Origin: Pedobacter schmidteae
Lineage (GTDB): Bacteria > Bacteroidota > Bacteroidia > Sphingobacteriales > Sphingobacteriaceae
Length of the DNA: 10,273 nucleotides
Direction of reading: 5' to 3'
NCBI GenBank assembly: GCA_945906015.1
Contig: CAMDQV010000053.1
Span: 1 to 10,273, forward strand
The notes below the pieces were generated by a model. It did not search any database, had not been told where the DNA came from, and saw only the letters and a program-made list of their open reading frames with translations. Shown here one piece after another: positions 1 through 5,318 of the stretch. Both the position numbers and the translations under genes were made by a program. Numbering within the stretch: position 1 is the stretch's first letter; the number at the start of each line of letters is the position of its first letter.

Positions 1-494
1 CCCAGCCATTCCAGATCTACTAATTCTAGACCAGGATTTGAAGGCGTTTCAAGAAACACCATTTTGGTTTCGGGACGTAAGGCTGCTTCAAAATCTTCAG
101 GATTTGAGGCATCGATGTAGGTTGTGGTAATTCCCCAGCGAGGTAGTAATTGCGTAAAAAGCTGGTGAGTGGATCCAAAAATTGAGCGAAAAGCAACAAT
201 ATGATCACCACTACGTAGCAAACCCGCAATGGATGCAAAAACGGCTGCCATTCCTGACGAAAAGGCTAAACCTGCTTCAGCACCCTCAGAATCACGAACT
301 TTCTCAATAAACTCGTTGGTGTTTGGATTTGAGTAACGCGAATAAATATTCCCTTCAACCTCATCGGCAAACATTGCTCTGCCATGTTCTGAATCATCAA
401 AAACAAAACTGGATGTCAGATATAAAGGCACAGAATGCTCTCTGTTTGATGAACGAGGCACTTGGGTACGAATAAGCTTAGATTGTTCTTTCAT
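1..494 (-). CDS. metZ: O-succinylhomoserine sulfhydrylase-type PLP enzyme, N-terminal part (runs off left edge)
   Basis: This is the first 164 codons of a Cys/Met-metabolism PLP enzyme of about 390-400 residues. The rest, including the Schiff-base lysine, lies beyond position 1. The ATG at 494-492 opens a frame that stays clear to the edge. Visible family motifs are YSRYSNPNT (residues 51-59, cofactor phosphate and substrate region of the partner subunit), SSGMAA (79-84, PLP phosphate loop), and ETPSNP (149-154) followed by LELVDLEWL. Family members carry out gamma-replacement on an activated homoserine. In this sulfur-assimilation cluster the likely reaction is O-succinyl- or O-acetylhomoserine plus sulfide to homocysteine, in the cytoplasm. 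Sulfide would come from the sulfite reductase encoded upstream. It lies 74 bp after the siroheme synthase gene, probably in the same transcription unit. Family membership is secure. The choice of sulfhydrylase over cystathionine gamma-synthase or gamma-lyase rests on context and on an N-terminus that resembles MetZ from memory. Confidence 0.85.
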   Translation of the reverse strand, partial: MKEQSKLIRTQVPRSSNREHSVPLYLTSSFVFDDSEHGRAMFADEVEGNIYSRYSNPNTNEFIEKVRDSEGAEAGLAFSSGMAAVFASIAGLLRSGDHIVAFRSIFGSTHQLFTQLLPRWGITTTYIDASNPEDFEAALRPETKMVFLETPSNPGLELVDLEWL

Positions 495-518
495 TTTTTG
501 CGAAGGTTTCGGCAAAAA
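495..518 (-). promoter_or_regulatory. Hairpin abutting the metZ start codon
   Basis: On the minus strand the arms TTTTTG + CGAA and TTCG + CAAAAA pair over a 3-nt ACC loop, with one bulged C (position 512). This gives about 10 bp ending directly at the ATG (494). No T-tract follows, so it is not a normal terminator. It could occlude the ribosome at the metZ start or act as a processing site. The stem is AT-rich at its base and may be only marginally stable. Confidence 0.35.
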
Positions 519-568
519 TACTTAATTAAATAAAATTAATCAGGTGCTTTTATATCTCTAAACTCGAT

Positions 569-1282
569 TTAATAGTATTTAAACATAATTACAATCAGAC
601 TAAGTCCAGCAAATACTGCCGCTAATAATTTCCAACTGATTTTTCTAACCAAGGGTTTCTCATTTGAATGATTGACCAATGATGCCGTTGCCTTATTCAA
701 CTCCTTAACTTTATGAGCAAAATCACCTCCCAACGTATTTCTGAGCTTATTCATTTGCTGTAAGGTTAGATCTAGTTCATCAGGTAAATTAGTTTGAAAT
801 ATCTCTTTGAGCCGTTTAGCAACTGTTGGCGATTTCCCATTAGTTGAGATTCCTATCTTAAGATCTCCCTTCTTAACAATAGATCCCAAATAAAAATCAC
901 ATAGATCAGGCTTATCAGCTACATTGATCAATAAATGCTGCTGGCGCGCCAAAGACCTGATTTCTGTATTCAGTATATTATCTCCTGTTGCTATGATCAC
1001 TAGGTCATGACCTTCTAGATCAGCAGCTTCAAATCTTTTTGAATGTAATTTAACCCTTGGATAATTGCCTATCAATTCAAGAAGTTTGGGCAAAAAGCTT
1101 TCAGCAACAATATTAATCTCCGTATCTGGGCTATTTGTTAGAACAGCCTCCAGTTTTTCAAGGCCGATGTTCCCTGCTCCAACAAGTAAAACCTTCAATT
1201 GGTTTAACTTTAGGAATACCGGAAAAAGCTGATTGCCTGTATTGTTTTCCAAAACTTGATTATTCTTGTTCTGAGAATTCAT
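569..1282 (-). CDS. Met8/CysG-N-type precorrin-2 dehydrogenase / sirohydrochlorin ferrochelatase with C-terminal TM tail
   Basis: This 237-residue protein carries out the last two steps of siroheme synthesis: NAD-dependent oxidation of precorrin-2, then iron insertion. An N-terminal Rossmann fold shows the VLLVGAGNIGLEKL dinucleotide loop (31-44) and VIIATGDN (95-102). NVADKP (120-125) contains D123, aligned with the catalytic Asp of Met8p and CysG. The SIVKKGDLKIGISTNGKSPTVAKRLKE region (134-160) is the conserved dimerisation and tetrapyrrole segment, written here from position only for its key residues S147 and S151. Unlike soluble CysG-N relatives, it ends in a hydrophobic stretch (about 216-234) with basic residues on both sides, which predicts a single-pass tail anchor. 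The start overlaps the end of cobA by 23 bp, so the two are probably translationally coupled and form a two-protein version of enterobacterial CysG. The dehydrogenase assignment is strong. The chelatase role is inferred from the family. Confidence 0.9.
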   Translation of the reverse strand: MNSQNKNNQVLENNTGNQLFPVFLKLNQLKVLLVGAGNIGLEKLEAVLTNSPDTEINIVAESFLPKLLELIGNYPRVKLHSKRFEAADLEGHDLVIIATGDNILNTEIRSLARQQHLLINVADKPDLCDFYLGSIVKKGDLKIGISTNGKSPTVAKRLKEIFQTNLPDELDLTLQQMNKLRNTLGGDFAHKVKELNKATASLVNHSNEKPLVRKISWKLLAAVFAGLSLIVIMFKYY

Positions 1283-2051
1283 AAAATGCCTTTATTGGCT
1301 GAAACAAGGAATGCAGCCCCACAACCTCCCCAAATACAATCAGTGCAGGAGAATCTATTTTCTGATCCTGGGCAGATTCAAAGATTGTTCCCGCTGTAGC
1401 AACCACAAGCTTCTCGTTTTCCATCGTCCCATTTTGAATGACCGCTGCTGGCAAACGGTGCTTTCCCTCTGCAATAAATATGTCTGCGATATCCTTAAGC
1501 CTTTTGATGCCCATTAAAACCACAACCGTTGCATTAGATTTTGCAGCAGCATACAGATCTTTAGAAATCTCACCAGAACTGTTCGTTCCGGTAATTACCC
1601 AGAAACTTTCACTCGCACCACGATGGGTTAGTGGAATGCCCTGCAGGGCAGGCACAGAAATACTACTGGATATACCAGGAACCACCGTGGCCGGGATACT
1701 GTATGATGCAGCCATTTCCAATTCCTCAAATCCACGTCCAAAAACAAATGGATCACCTCCTTTTAATCGAACCACATGCCCATAGTTCAAAGCATAGTCG
1801 ATCATTAACTTATTAATGGCTTCCTGAGAATAAGAATGGTCGCCGGAACGCTTACCTACGAATACTTTTATTGCATTTTCAGGAGCAAATTGCAGTAATT
1901 CACTATTAACAAGTGCGTCATAAAGAACTACATCTGCAGATTTGAGCACCCTTACACCCTTAAGGCTAATTAGTTCTGCATCACCAGGACCTGCACCTAC
2001 CAGTGTAATTCTTGGTTCTTTAATTGAGTTATTTGTTTTTGTAATTATCAT
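1260..2051 (-). CDS. cobA: Uroporphyrinogen-III C-methyltransferase (SUMT)
   Basis: This 263-residue cytoplasmic enzyme transfers two SAM methyl groups to uroporphyrinogen III to give precorrin-2, the branch point to siroheme. Family motifs in order are LVGAGPGDAELISLKG (17-32, Gly/Pro-rich SAM loop), VVRLKGGDPFVFGRGFEE (93-110), VVPGISSSISVPALQGIPLTHRG (123-145, with key residues P124, G125, P139 and R144), VITGT (152-156) and PAAVIQNGT (201-209). The length is normal for stand-alone SUMT (about 250-280). Its ATG lies 1 bp after the stop of the sulfite reductase gene, and its 3' end overlaps the next gene by 23 bp, so it is inside a tight operon. The product feeds the siroheme synthase encoded next, which supplies the cofactor of the upstream reductase. 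No vitamin B12 pathway genes are near, so a siroheme role is preferred over cobalamin. Confidence 0.95.
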   Translation of the reverse strand: MIITKTNNSIKEPRITLVGAGPGDAELISLKGVRVLKSADVVLYDALVNSELLQFAPENAIKVFVGKRSGDHSYSQEAINKLMIDYALNYGHVVRLKGGDPFVFGRGFEELEMAASYSIPATVVPGISSSISVPALQGIPLTHRGASESFWVITGTNSSGEISKDLYAAAKSNATVVVLMGIKRLKDIADIFIAEGKHRLPAAVIQNGTMENEKLVVATAGTIFESAQDQKIDSPALIVFGEVVGLHSLFQPIKAFYEFSEQE

Positions 2052-2052
2052 A

Positions 2053-4146
2053 TTAATTTAACTCCTTTGCTATTTTAATTTTTCTAATAAAATCAACAGT
2101 TGATCCAAGATAAGCTCGGGCAAATTCTGCTGATGGCTCATTTTTATTTATTTTCAATACCAAATCAGCAAAGCTTTCTAATCCCTCAAGAATCTGACTG
2201 TCTTTATATTGCTCATCAAAATCACGAATAATTCCAACCTGTGTACTGCTATTGATTCCTTTATCCAGTAACAATGCTTTTGCACTGCTTATAAATACAC
2301 TGTAGGCATGATAGATCGAATCAGAATATGCTTTCGCTTCCATTGATTCAATTGACCATTGCAGCTTTTCTTCTGCTTCAAGCAAGAGTGTTGAAACCAG
2401 GTCAATCATCACACCGGCACATTCTCCAACGCCAATTGCCGTTTCAAAGATCTCTTCGTGGCCCCAATCAACAAATTCATCCGGAGTTAATGTACTTAGA
2501 TCGGCTAATGGCTTTAATAACTGGTAAAAATGATCTTTACCAAATCTGTCGTAAAAGTCGTTGAACAATTCATCCCCATTTTTATTCTGGCTATAATTAT
2601 CCAAGATAACCCGAACCACGTCTTTGGTTCTTTTAGAAGGTACCTTAATTACTTTGTCTGCAGCACGCCCAACACCATCACCCACGGTACCGCCGCCCAA
2701 TAGAACCTGGGCAGCAGGCACAACCTTTCCTGCAGCTTTGAGCGAACTTCCATGGAAACCAATATGCGCTAAACCATGTTGTCCGCAACTGTTCATACAG
2801 CCGCTGATCTTTATTTTTATATCCTGATTCTCTATCAGTTCGTCAAATTCTTCTGAGATCAGATCTTCAAGAACTCGTGCAAGTTCGGTGCTGTTTGAAA
2901 TGCCTAGATTACAGGTATCCGTTCCGGGGCAGGTTGTAATATCACTGACACTGTCGAACCCTGGTTTTACAAAATCAAGCTCCTTCAATCGCTCAAACAA
3001 AACCGGTAAAGCCTCTTTATGAACATATTTGAGAAGTAAACCCTGATTAATTGTGATCCGGATTTCATCGGCTACCAATCCGTTGATTGCTGCAATAAAT
3101 TTCCTCGCCTTGCTTGTTGGAATATCTCCAGTTGTAACCTTGATGTAAACACCATAAAAACCAGGTTGCTTTTGCTCAAAAACGTTAGTATCCAGCCATC
3201 TTTGATAAAGTAACTGATCTAAAATAGGTGCATCTGTCAGCTCTATTTTAGCAGGAATCTGCGGAAGATCAACCGTGTTACGATCAATGTTGAAATGTTT
3301 AATCCGGTTTGCAACTCTTTCTTGCGCGATCAGACTTAATACTTCATCAAGACCTAATTTTGCAACAAGAAATTTCATCCTTGCTTTATTTCTGTTACTA
3401 CGTTCGCCATACCTGTCAAAAACACGCAATGTTGATTCTATGTAGGGAATCAGCTCATCTTCAGGCAAAAATTCATTCACCATATGGGCAATGAATGGCT
3501 GCGCTCCTAAACCTCCGCCAAATAAAACTTTAAATCCACGAACTTCTTTTCCTTCTTTGAGGATAAGTTTAGGAATAAAGCCTAGATCGTGGATATAGGT
3601 AAAGGCTGTATCCGCATCGCTCGAAGAAAAAGCGATCTTAAACTTTCTGCCCATCTCCTGACAGATTGGGTTACGAAGAAAATATTTGAAAGTTGCGTAG
3701 GCATAAGGTGATACATCAAAGGGCTCATTTGGGTCAATACCCGATGTTGGTGATGCCGTTACATTTCGCACAGTATTACCACAGGCCTCCCTAAGCGTAA
3801 TATCATCCTGCTCGAGTTTAGCCCATAGCTCTGGAGTTCGGTCAAGGCTTACATAATGGATCTGAATATCCTGACGTGTTGTTAAATGAAGGTTGCTGCT
3901 TGCATATTCATCTGAGATGTCTGCAATACGCAAAAACTGCTTAAAACTAACTTTCCCAAATGGCAACTTGATCCTGATCATTTGAACACCGGGCTGCCTC
4001 TGACCGTAAATTCCACGGGCTAAACGCAGACTGCGGAACTTCTCATCATGTATCTTACCATCACGAAATTCTCTGATCTTTTTTTCAAGATCGACAATAT
4101 CTTTTTGAACAATTGGATCTTCTAATTCTGTTCTGAAACTATTCAT
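2053..4146 (-). CDS. Assimilatory sulfite reductase (siroheme/4Fe-4S) with C-terminal HEPN-like helical extension
   Basis: This 697-residue protein belongs to the ferredoxin-type nitrite/sulfite reductase family and probably reduces sulfite to sulfide with six electrons. The two repeated ferredoxin-like/siroheme halves span about 1-290 and 300-555. LTTRQDIQIH (88-97) and NTVRNVTASP (124-133) carry the active-site arginines R91 and R127. CX5C (C406, C412) and CX3C (C450, C454) ligate the 4Fe-4S cluster bridged to siroheme. KFK (K168, K170) matches the Lys-x-Lys of sulfite reductases, whereas nitrite reductases have Lys-x-Asn here. Residues about 560-697 exceed the usual length (about 550-570). 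They are predicted helical, and SIYHAYSVFISSAKALLL (610-627) resembles HEPN domains, though no Rx4-6H RNase motif is seen. The gene opens the reductase-cobA-siroheme synthase-metZ operon and lies just after a Cys-leader attenuator. The electron donor is unknown; no flavoprotein subunit is adjacent. Confidence 0.88.
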   Translation of the reverse strand: MNSFRTELEDPIVQKDIVDLEKKIREFRDGKIHDEKFRSLRLARGIYGQRQPGVQMIRIKLPFGKVSFKQFLRIADISDEYASSNLHLTTRQDIQIHYVSLDRTPELWAKLEQDDITLREACGNTVRNVTASPTSGIDPNEPFDVSPYAYATFKYFLRNPICQEMGRKFKIAFSSSDADTAFTYIHDLGFIPKLILKEGKEVRGFKVLFGGGLGAQPFIAHMVNEFLPEDELIPYIESTLRVFDRYGERSNRNKARMKFLVAKLGLDEVLSLIAQERVANRIKHFNIDRNTVDLPQIPAKIELTDAPILDQLLYQRWLDTNVFEQKQPGFYGVYIKVTTGDIPTSKARKFIAAINGLVADEIRITINQGLLLKYVHKEALPVLFERLKELDFVKPGFDSVSDITTCPGTDTCNLGISNSTELARVLEDLISEEFDELIENQDIKIKISGCMNSCGQHGLAHIGFHGSSLKAAGKVVPAAQVLLGGGTVGDGVGRAADKVIKVPSKRTKDVVRVILDNYSQNKNGDELFNDFYDRFGKDHFYQLLKPLADLSTLTPDEFVDWGHEEIFETAIGVGECAGVMIDLVSTLLLEAEEKLQWSIESMEAKAYSDSIYHAYSVFISSAKALLLDKGINSSTQVGIIRDFDEQYKDSQILEGLESFADLVLKINKNEPSAEFARAYLGSTVDFIRKIKIAKELN

Positions 4147-4157
4147 TAATTTTTTAC

Positions 4158-4193
4158 AAAAAACAACCTCTTCTACCGGTGGGTGAAGAGGTT
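4158..4193 (-). terminator. Attenuator terminator before the sulfite reductase gene
   Basis: On the transcribed (minus) strand AACCTCTTC (4193-4185) pairs perfectly with GAAGAGGTT (4173-4165), a 9-bp stem over 11 nt. Inside it ACC/GGT can add 3 bp around a 4-nt loop. One G follows, then six T residues (4163-4158). This is an intrinsic terminator placed inside the leader, only 12 bp before the start codon of the reductase it would shut off. The upstream strand TGAAGAAG (4225-4218) can pair with CCTCTTCA of the left arm (7 of 8 pairs, one A-C mismatch), giving a candidate mutually exclusive antiterminator. Confidence 0.75.
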
Positions 4194-4230
4194 CATATAA
4201 ATAAATCTTTATCTGGTCTTCTTCAATGTT

Positions 4231-4296
4231 TTACATACACATATAACAACAATCTAGTGTTGTTTCATTGTTCATATGGCAGTTAAAAATTTTCAT
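4231..4296 (-). CDS. Cys/Met-rich leader peptide (attenuator uORF)
   Basis: A 21-codon ORF (ATG 4296-4294, TAA 4233-4231) ends in LDCCYMCM before the stop. It has four Cys codons (residues 6, 16, 17, 20) and Met at 1, 8, 19 and 21. The concentration of sulfur amino acids at the very end, right before a stop and a terminator, is the signature of an amino-acid-sensing leader peptide and not of a structural protein. In the model, low Cys-tRNA stalls the ribosome at the TGT TGT codons (4251-4246). That leaves the antiterminator strand 4225-4218 free, so the operon is read. Full translation brings the ribosome to the stop, masks that strand and lets the terminator form. The second ATG (4275-4273) is an alternative start giving 14 residues with the same tail, and is favoured if transcription starts close to 4296. 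Confidence 0.75.
   Translation of the reverse strand: MKIFNCHMNNETTLDCCYMCM
4245..4264 (-). promoter_or_regulatory. Leader pause hairpin over the Cys codons
   Basis: AACAACA (4264-4258) and TGTTGTT (4251-4245) on the minus strand form a perfect 7-bp stem with a 6-nt loop, inside the leader ORF. The right arm contains the tandem TGT TGT cysteine codons. Its place corresponds to the early pause structure of classical attenuators, which synchronises polymerase with the leading ribosome. This role is inferred from position only, and the stem is AT-rich. Confidence 0.45.
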
Positions 4297-4300
4297 TGAT

Positions 4301-4308
4301 CAAATATA
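4301..4308 (-). promoter_or_regulatory. Candidate -7 promoter element for the leader/sulfite reductase operon
   Basis: TATATTTG on the minus strand matches the Bacteroidota -7 consensus TAnnTTTG exactly. No clear TTTG/TTG -33 element is seen about 20 bp upstream. A start a few bases downstream would fall at or near the first leader ATG (4296), making that ATG leaderless or moving the leader start to 4275. A small inverted repeat, ATAC-AAA-GTAT (4309-4319), lies directly upstream and could be an operator, but its 4-bp arms are weak evidence. Confidence 0.4.
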
Positions 4309-4352
4309 ATACAAAGTATATAGATTTAGTAGACTTTTAGTTAAAATTTTTT

Positions 4353-4796
4353 TTATACCTCCGTATTTTCAATTAAAAGGCCTTCACGACGGATAACATC
4401 AGCAATACTGGTTTCACTTAAAATCTTCAAAGTTGCATTTCTAACTTCTAGAAACACATCTCTTACACCACATGTTGCTTCATTGCTGCATTCATCACAC
4501 TTCTGATAGAAATTCAAGCTAACACATGGCAATAGTGCTACAGGGCCCCCGGTAAGACGCAACACCTGAACCACGAATATCTCAGCAGGATCTTTAACCA
4601 GCCCATATCCACCACCGGCTCCCTTCTTACTGTAAAGCAATCCTGCATTCCTGAGATCGAGTAGAATTTGTTCAAGGAATTTTTTCGGTATATGTTCATC
4701 AGAAGCAATTTTCGAGATCTGCATAGGTGCCTCCCCAAAATTTTTACCCAAAACCACGAGGGCTTTTATTGCATAACGCGTCTTTTTAGAAAGCAT
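4353..4796 (-). CDS. Rrf2-family transcriptional regulator with four-cysteine segment
   Basis: This 147-residue DNA-binding protein of the IscR/CymR/NsrR family starts with the typical MLSKKTRYAIKALVVL. A winged helix-turn-helix follows, with IPKKFLEQIL (36-45) in the recognition region and the wing KKGAGGGYGL (57-66). The central region holds C91, C100, C103 and C109, in the area where family members bind 2Fe-2S or 4Fe-4S clusters. The spacing (x8, x2, x5) is not exactly that of IscR. The last helix, ETSIADVIR, is family-like. It lies 56 bp before the leader ORF, on the same strand as the sulfite reductase operon, so it probably controls sulfur or siroheme-enzyme genes, as CymR does in Firmicutes, or senses Fe-S status. 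Ligand and targets are unproven. No good Shine-Dalgarno precedes the ATG. A weak TTG/TTAATTTG promoter-like pair lies about 30-55 bp upstream. Confidence 0.9.
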   Translation of the reverse strand: MLSKKTRYAIKALVVLGKNFGEAPMQISKIASDEHIPKKFLEQILLDLRNAGLLYSKKGAGGGYGLVKDPAEIFVVQVLRLTGGPVALLPCVSLNFYQKCDECSNEATCGVRDVFLEVRNATLKILSETSIADVIRREGLLIENTEV

Positions 4797-4860
4797 ATAA
4801 TTTCAGGAGTTTTAAGATAAAGCAAATTAACACAATTTCTTTTTGAATCCAATTTTTATC

Positions 4861-4909
4861 AGTTGTCTGTTATCTGTTATCAGTTGTCTGTTATCAGTTG
4901 TCTGTTAAC
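4861..4909. repeat. Tandem heptamer array 1 (AGTTGTC / TGTTATC)
   Basis: Seven contiguous 7-mers fill 49 bp: AGTTGTC, TGTTATC, TGTTATC, AGTTGTC, TGTTATC, AGTTGTC, TGTTAAC. They alternate between two related forms, giving a 14-bp higher-order period broken once by an extra half unit at 4875-4881. There are no spacers, so it is not a CRISPR array. Confidence 0.9.
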
Positions 4910-4915
4910 TGCTTT

Positions 4916-5065
4916 GAAATGAAGCTAAATTATCTCAATACCCAATACTCAAAAAGTGGTTATCTGAGGTATGAGATATGAGATATGAAAAAAGCAGGGA
5001 ATCTCAAATTAGCACTGAACAGTCTTTGTTCTTTAATCTTTGTTCTTGGCTCTTGGCTCTTGGTT
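4916..5065. repeat. Composite heptamer block, copy A
   Basis: The block runs through three 7-mer families in order. CTCAATA/CCCAATA/CTCAAAA is at 4934-4954, TGAGGTA/TGAGATA/TGAGATA/TGAAAAA at 4965-4992, and CTTTGTT/CTTTAAT/CTTTGTT/CTTGGCT/CTTGGCT/CTTGGTT at 5024-5065. AGCAGGGAATCTCAAATTAG joins the second and third families. The same order recurs at 5140-5318, so the block is duplicated. Confidence 0.88.
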
Positions 5066-5071
5066 CTGTAT

Positions 5072-5106
5072 AGTTGGTTAGTAATTAGTTGGTTAGGTGG
5101 TTAGTA
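5072..5106. repeat. Tandem heptamer array 2 (AGTTGGT / TAGTAAT)
   Basis: Degenerate 7-mers lie between the two composite blocks: AGTTGGT, TAGTAAT, TAGTTGG, TTAGGTG, GTTAGTA. TTAGTTGG and GTTAGTAAT each recur, so the longer period is about 14 or more. This family is absent from both composite blocks. Confidence 0.7.
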
Positions 5107-5139
5107 ATATTTGTTATTTGAGGTCGGAGGTGCTGTTAT

Positions 5140-5318
5140 GAAATGAAGCAGAATTTATCTTAATACTCACTACTCAATACCCAATACTCAAAAAGTAGTT
5201 ATCTGAGGTATGAAGTATGAGGTCTGAAAAAAGCAGGGAATCTCAAATTAGTACTAAACAGTCTTTGTTCTTTAATCTTTGTTCTTGGCTCTTGGTTCCT
5301 GGTTCTTTATTCCTGATT
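5140..5318. repeat. Composite heptamer block, copy B, ending at the MFS stop codon
   Basis: This is the second copy of the 4916-5065 block, starting with the same GAAATGAAGC. Its first array is longer: TTAATAC, TCACTAC, TCAATAC, CCAATAC, TCAAAAA at 5160-5194. The offset between copies shifts from 224 to 239 bp across this array, mostly two extra heptamers. TGAGGTA/TGAAGTA/TGAGGTC/TGAAAAA follow, then the shared AGCAGGGAATCTCAAATTAG. The CTTTGTT/CTTGGCT/CTTGGTT/CCTGGTT/CTTTATT/CCTGATT run (5263-5318) stops exactly where the MFS stop codon begins. Confidence 0.88.

Larger units (their letters stand above)
4797..5318. other. Gene-free intergenic region made of heptanucleotide repeats
   Basis: This 522-bp gap lies between the MFS stop and the Rrf2 start, both minus strand. 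No plausible ORF, tRNA or hairpin terminator is seen. From about 4861 to the MFS stop codon, most of the DNA reads as runs of related 7-mers, detailed in the repeat entries. The Rrf2 promoter must lie at the left end (about 4797-4860) or inside the repeats. Confidence 0.85.

Noticed and set aside
26..238. Minus-strand 70-codon ORF with a hydrophobic start
   Set aside because: It lies entirely inside the metZ frame, which has clear PLP-enzyme motifs. It is a shadow frame.
4147..4352. SAM or other metabolite riboswitch in front of the sulfite reductase
   Set aside because: I see no SAM-I or SAM-II core. The Cys-rich ORF plus terminator explains the region better.
4538..4738. Minus-strand 66-codon ORF within the Rrf2 gene
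   Set aside because: It is a shadow of the Rrf2 frame, which carries the recognisable HTH and cysteine segment.
4861..5318. CRISPR array
   Set aside because: Units are 7 bp, contiguous and degenerate, without constant-length unique spacers, and no cas genes are present.
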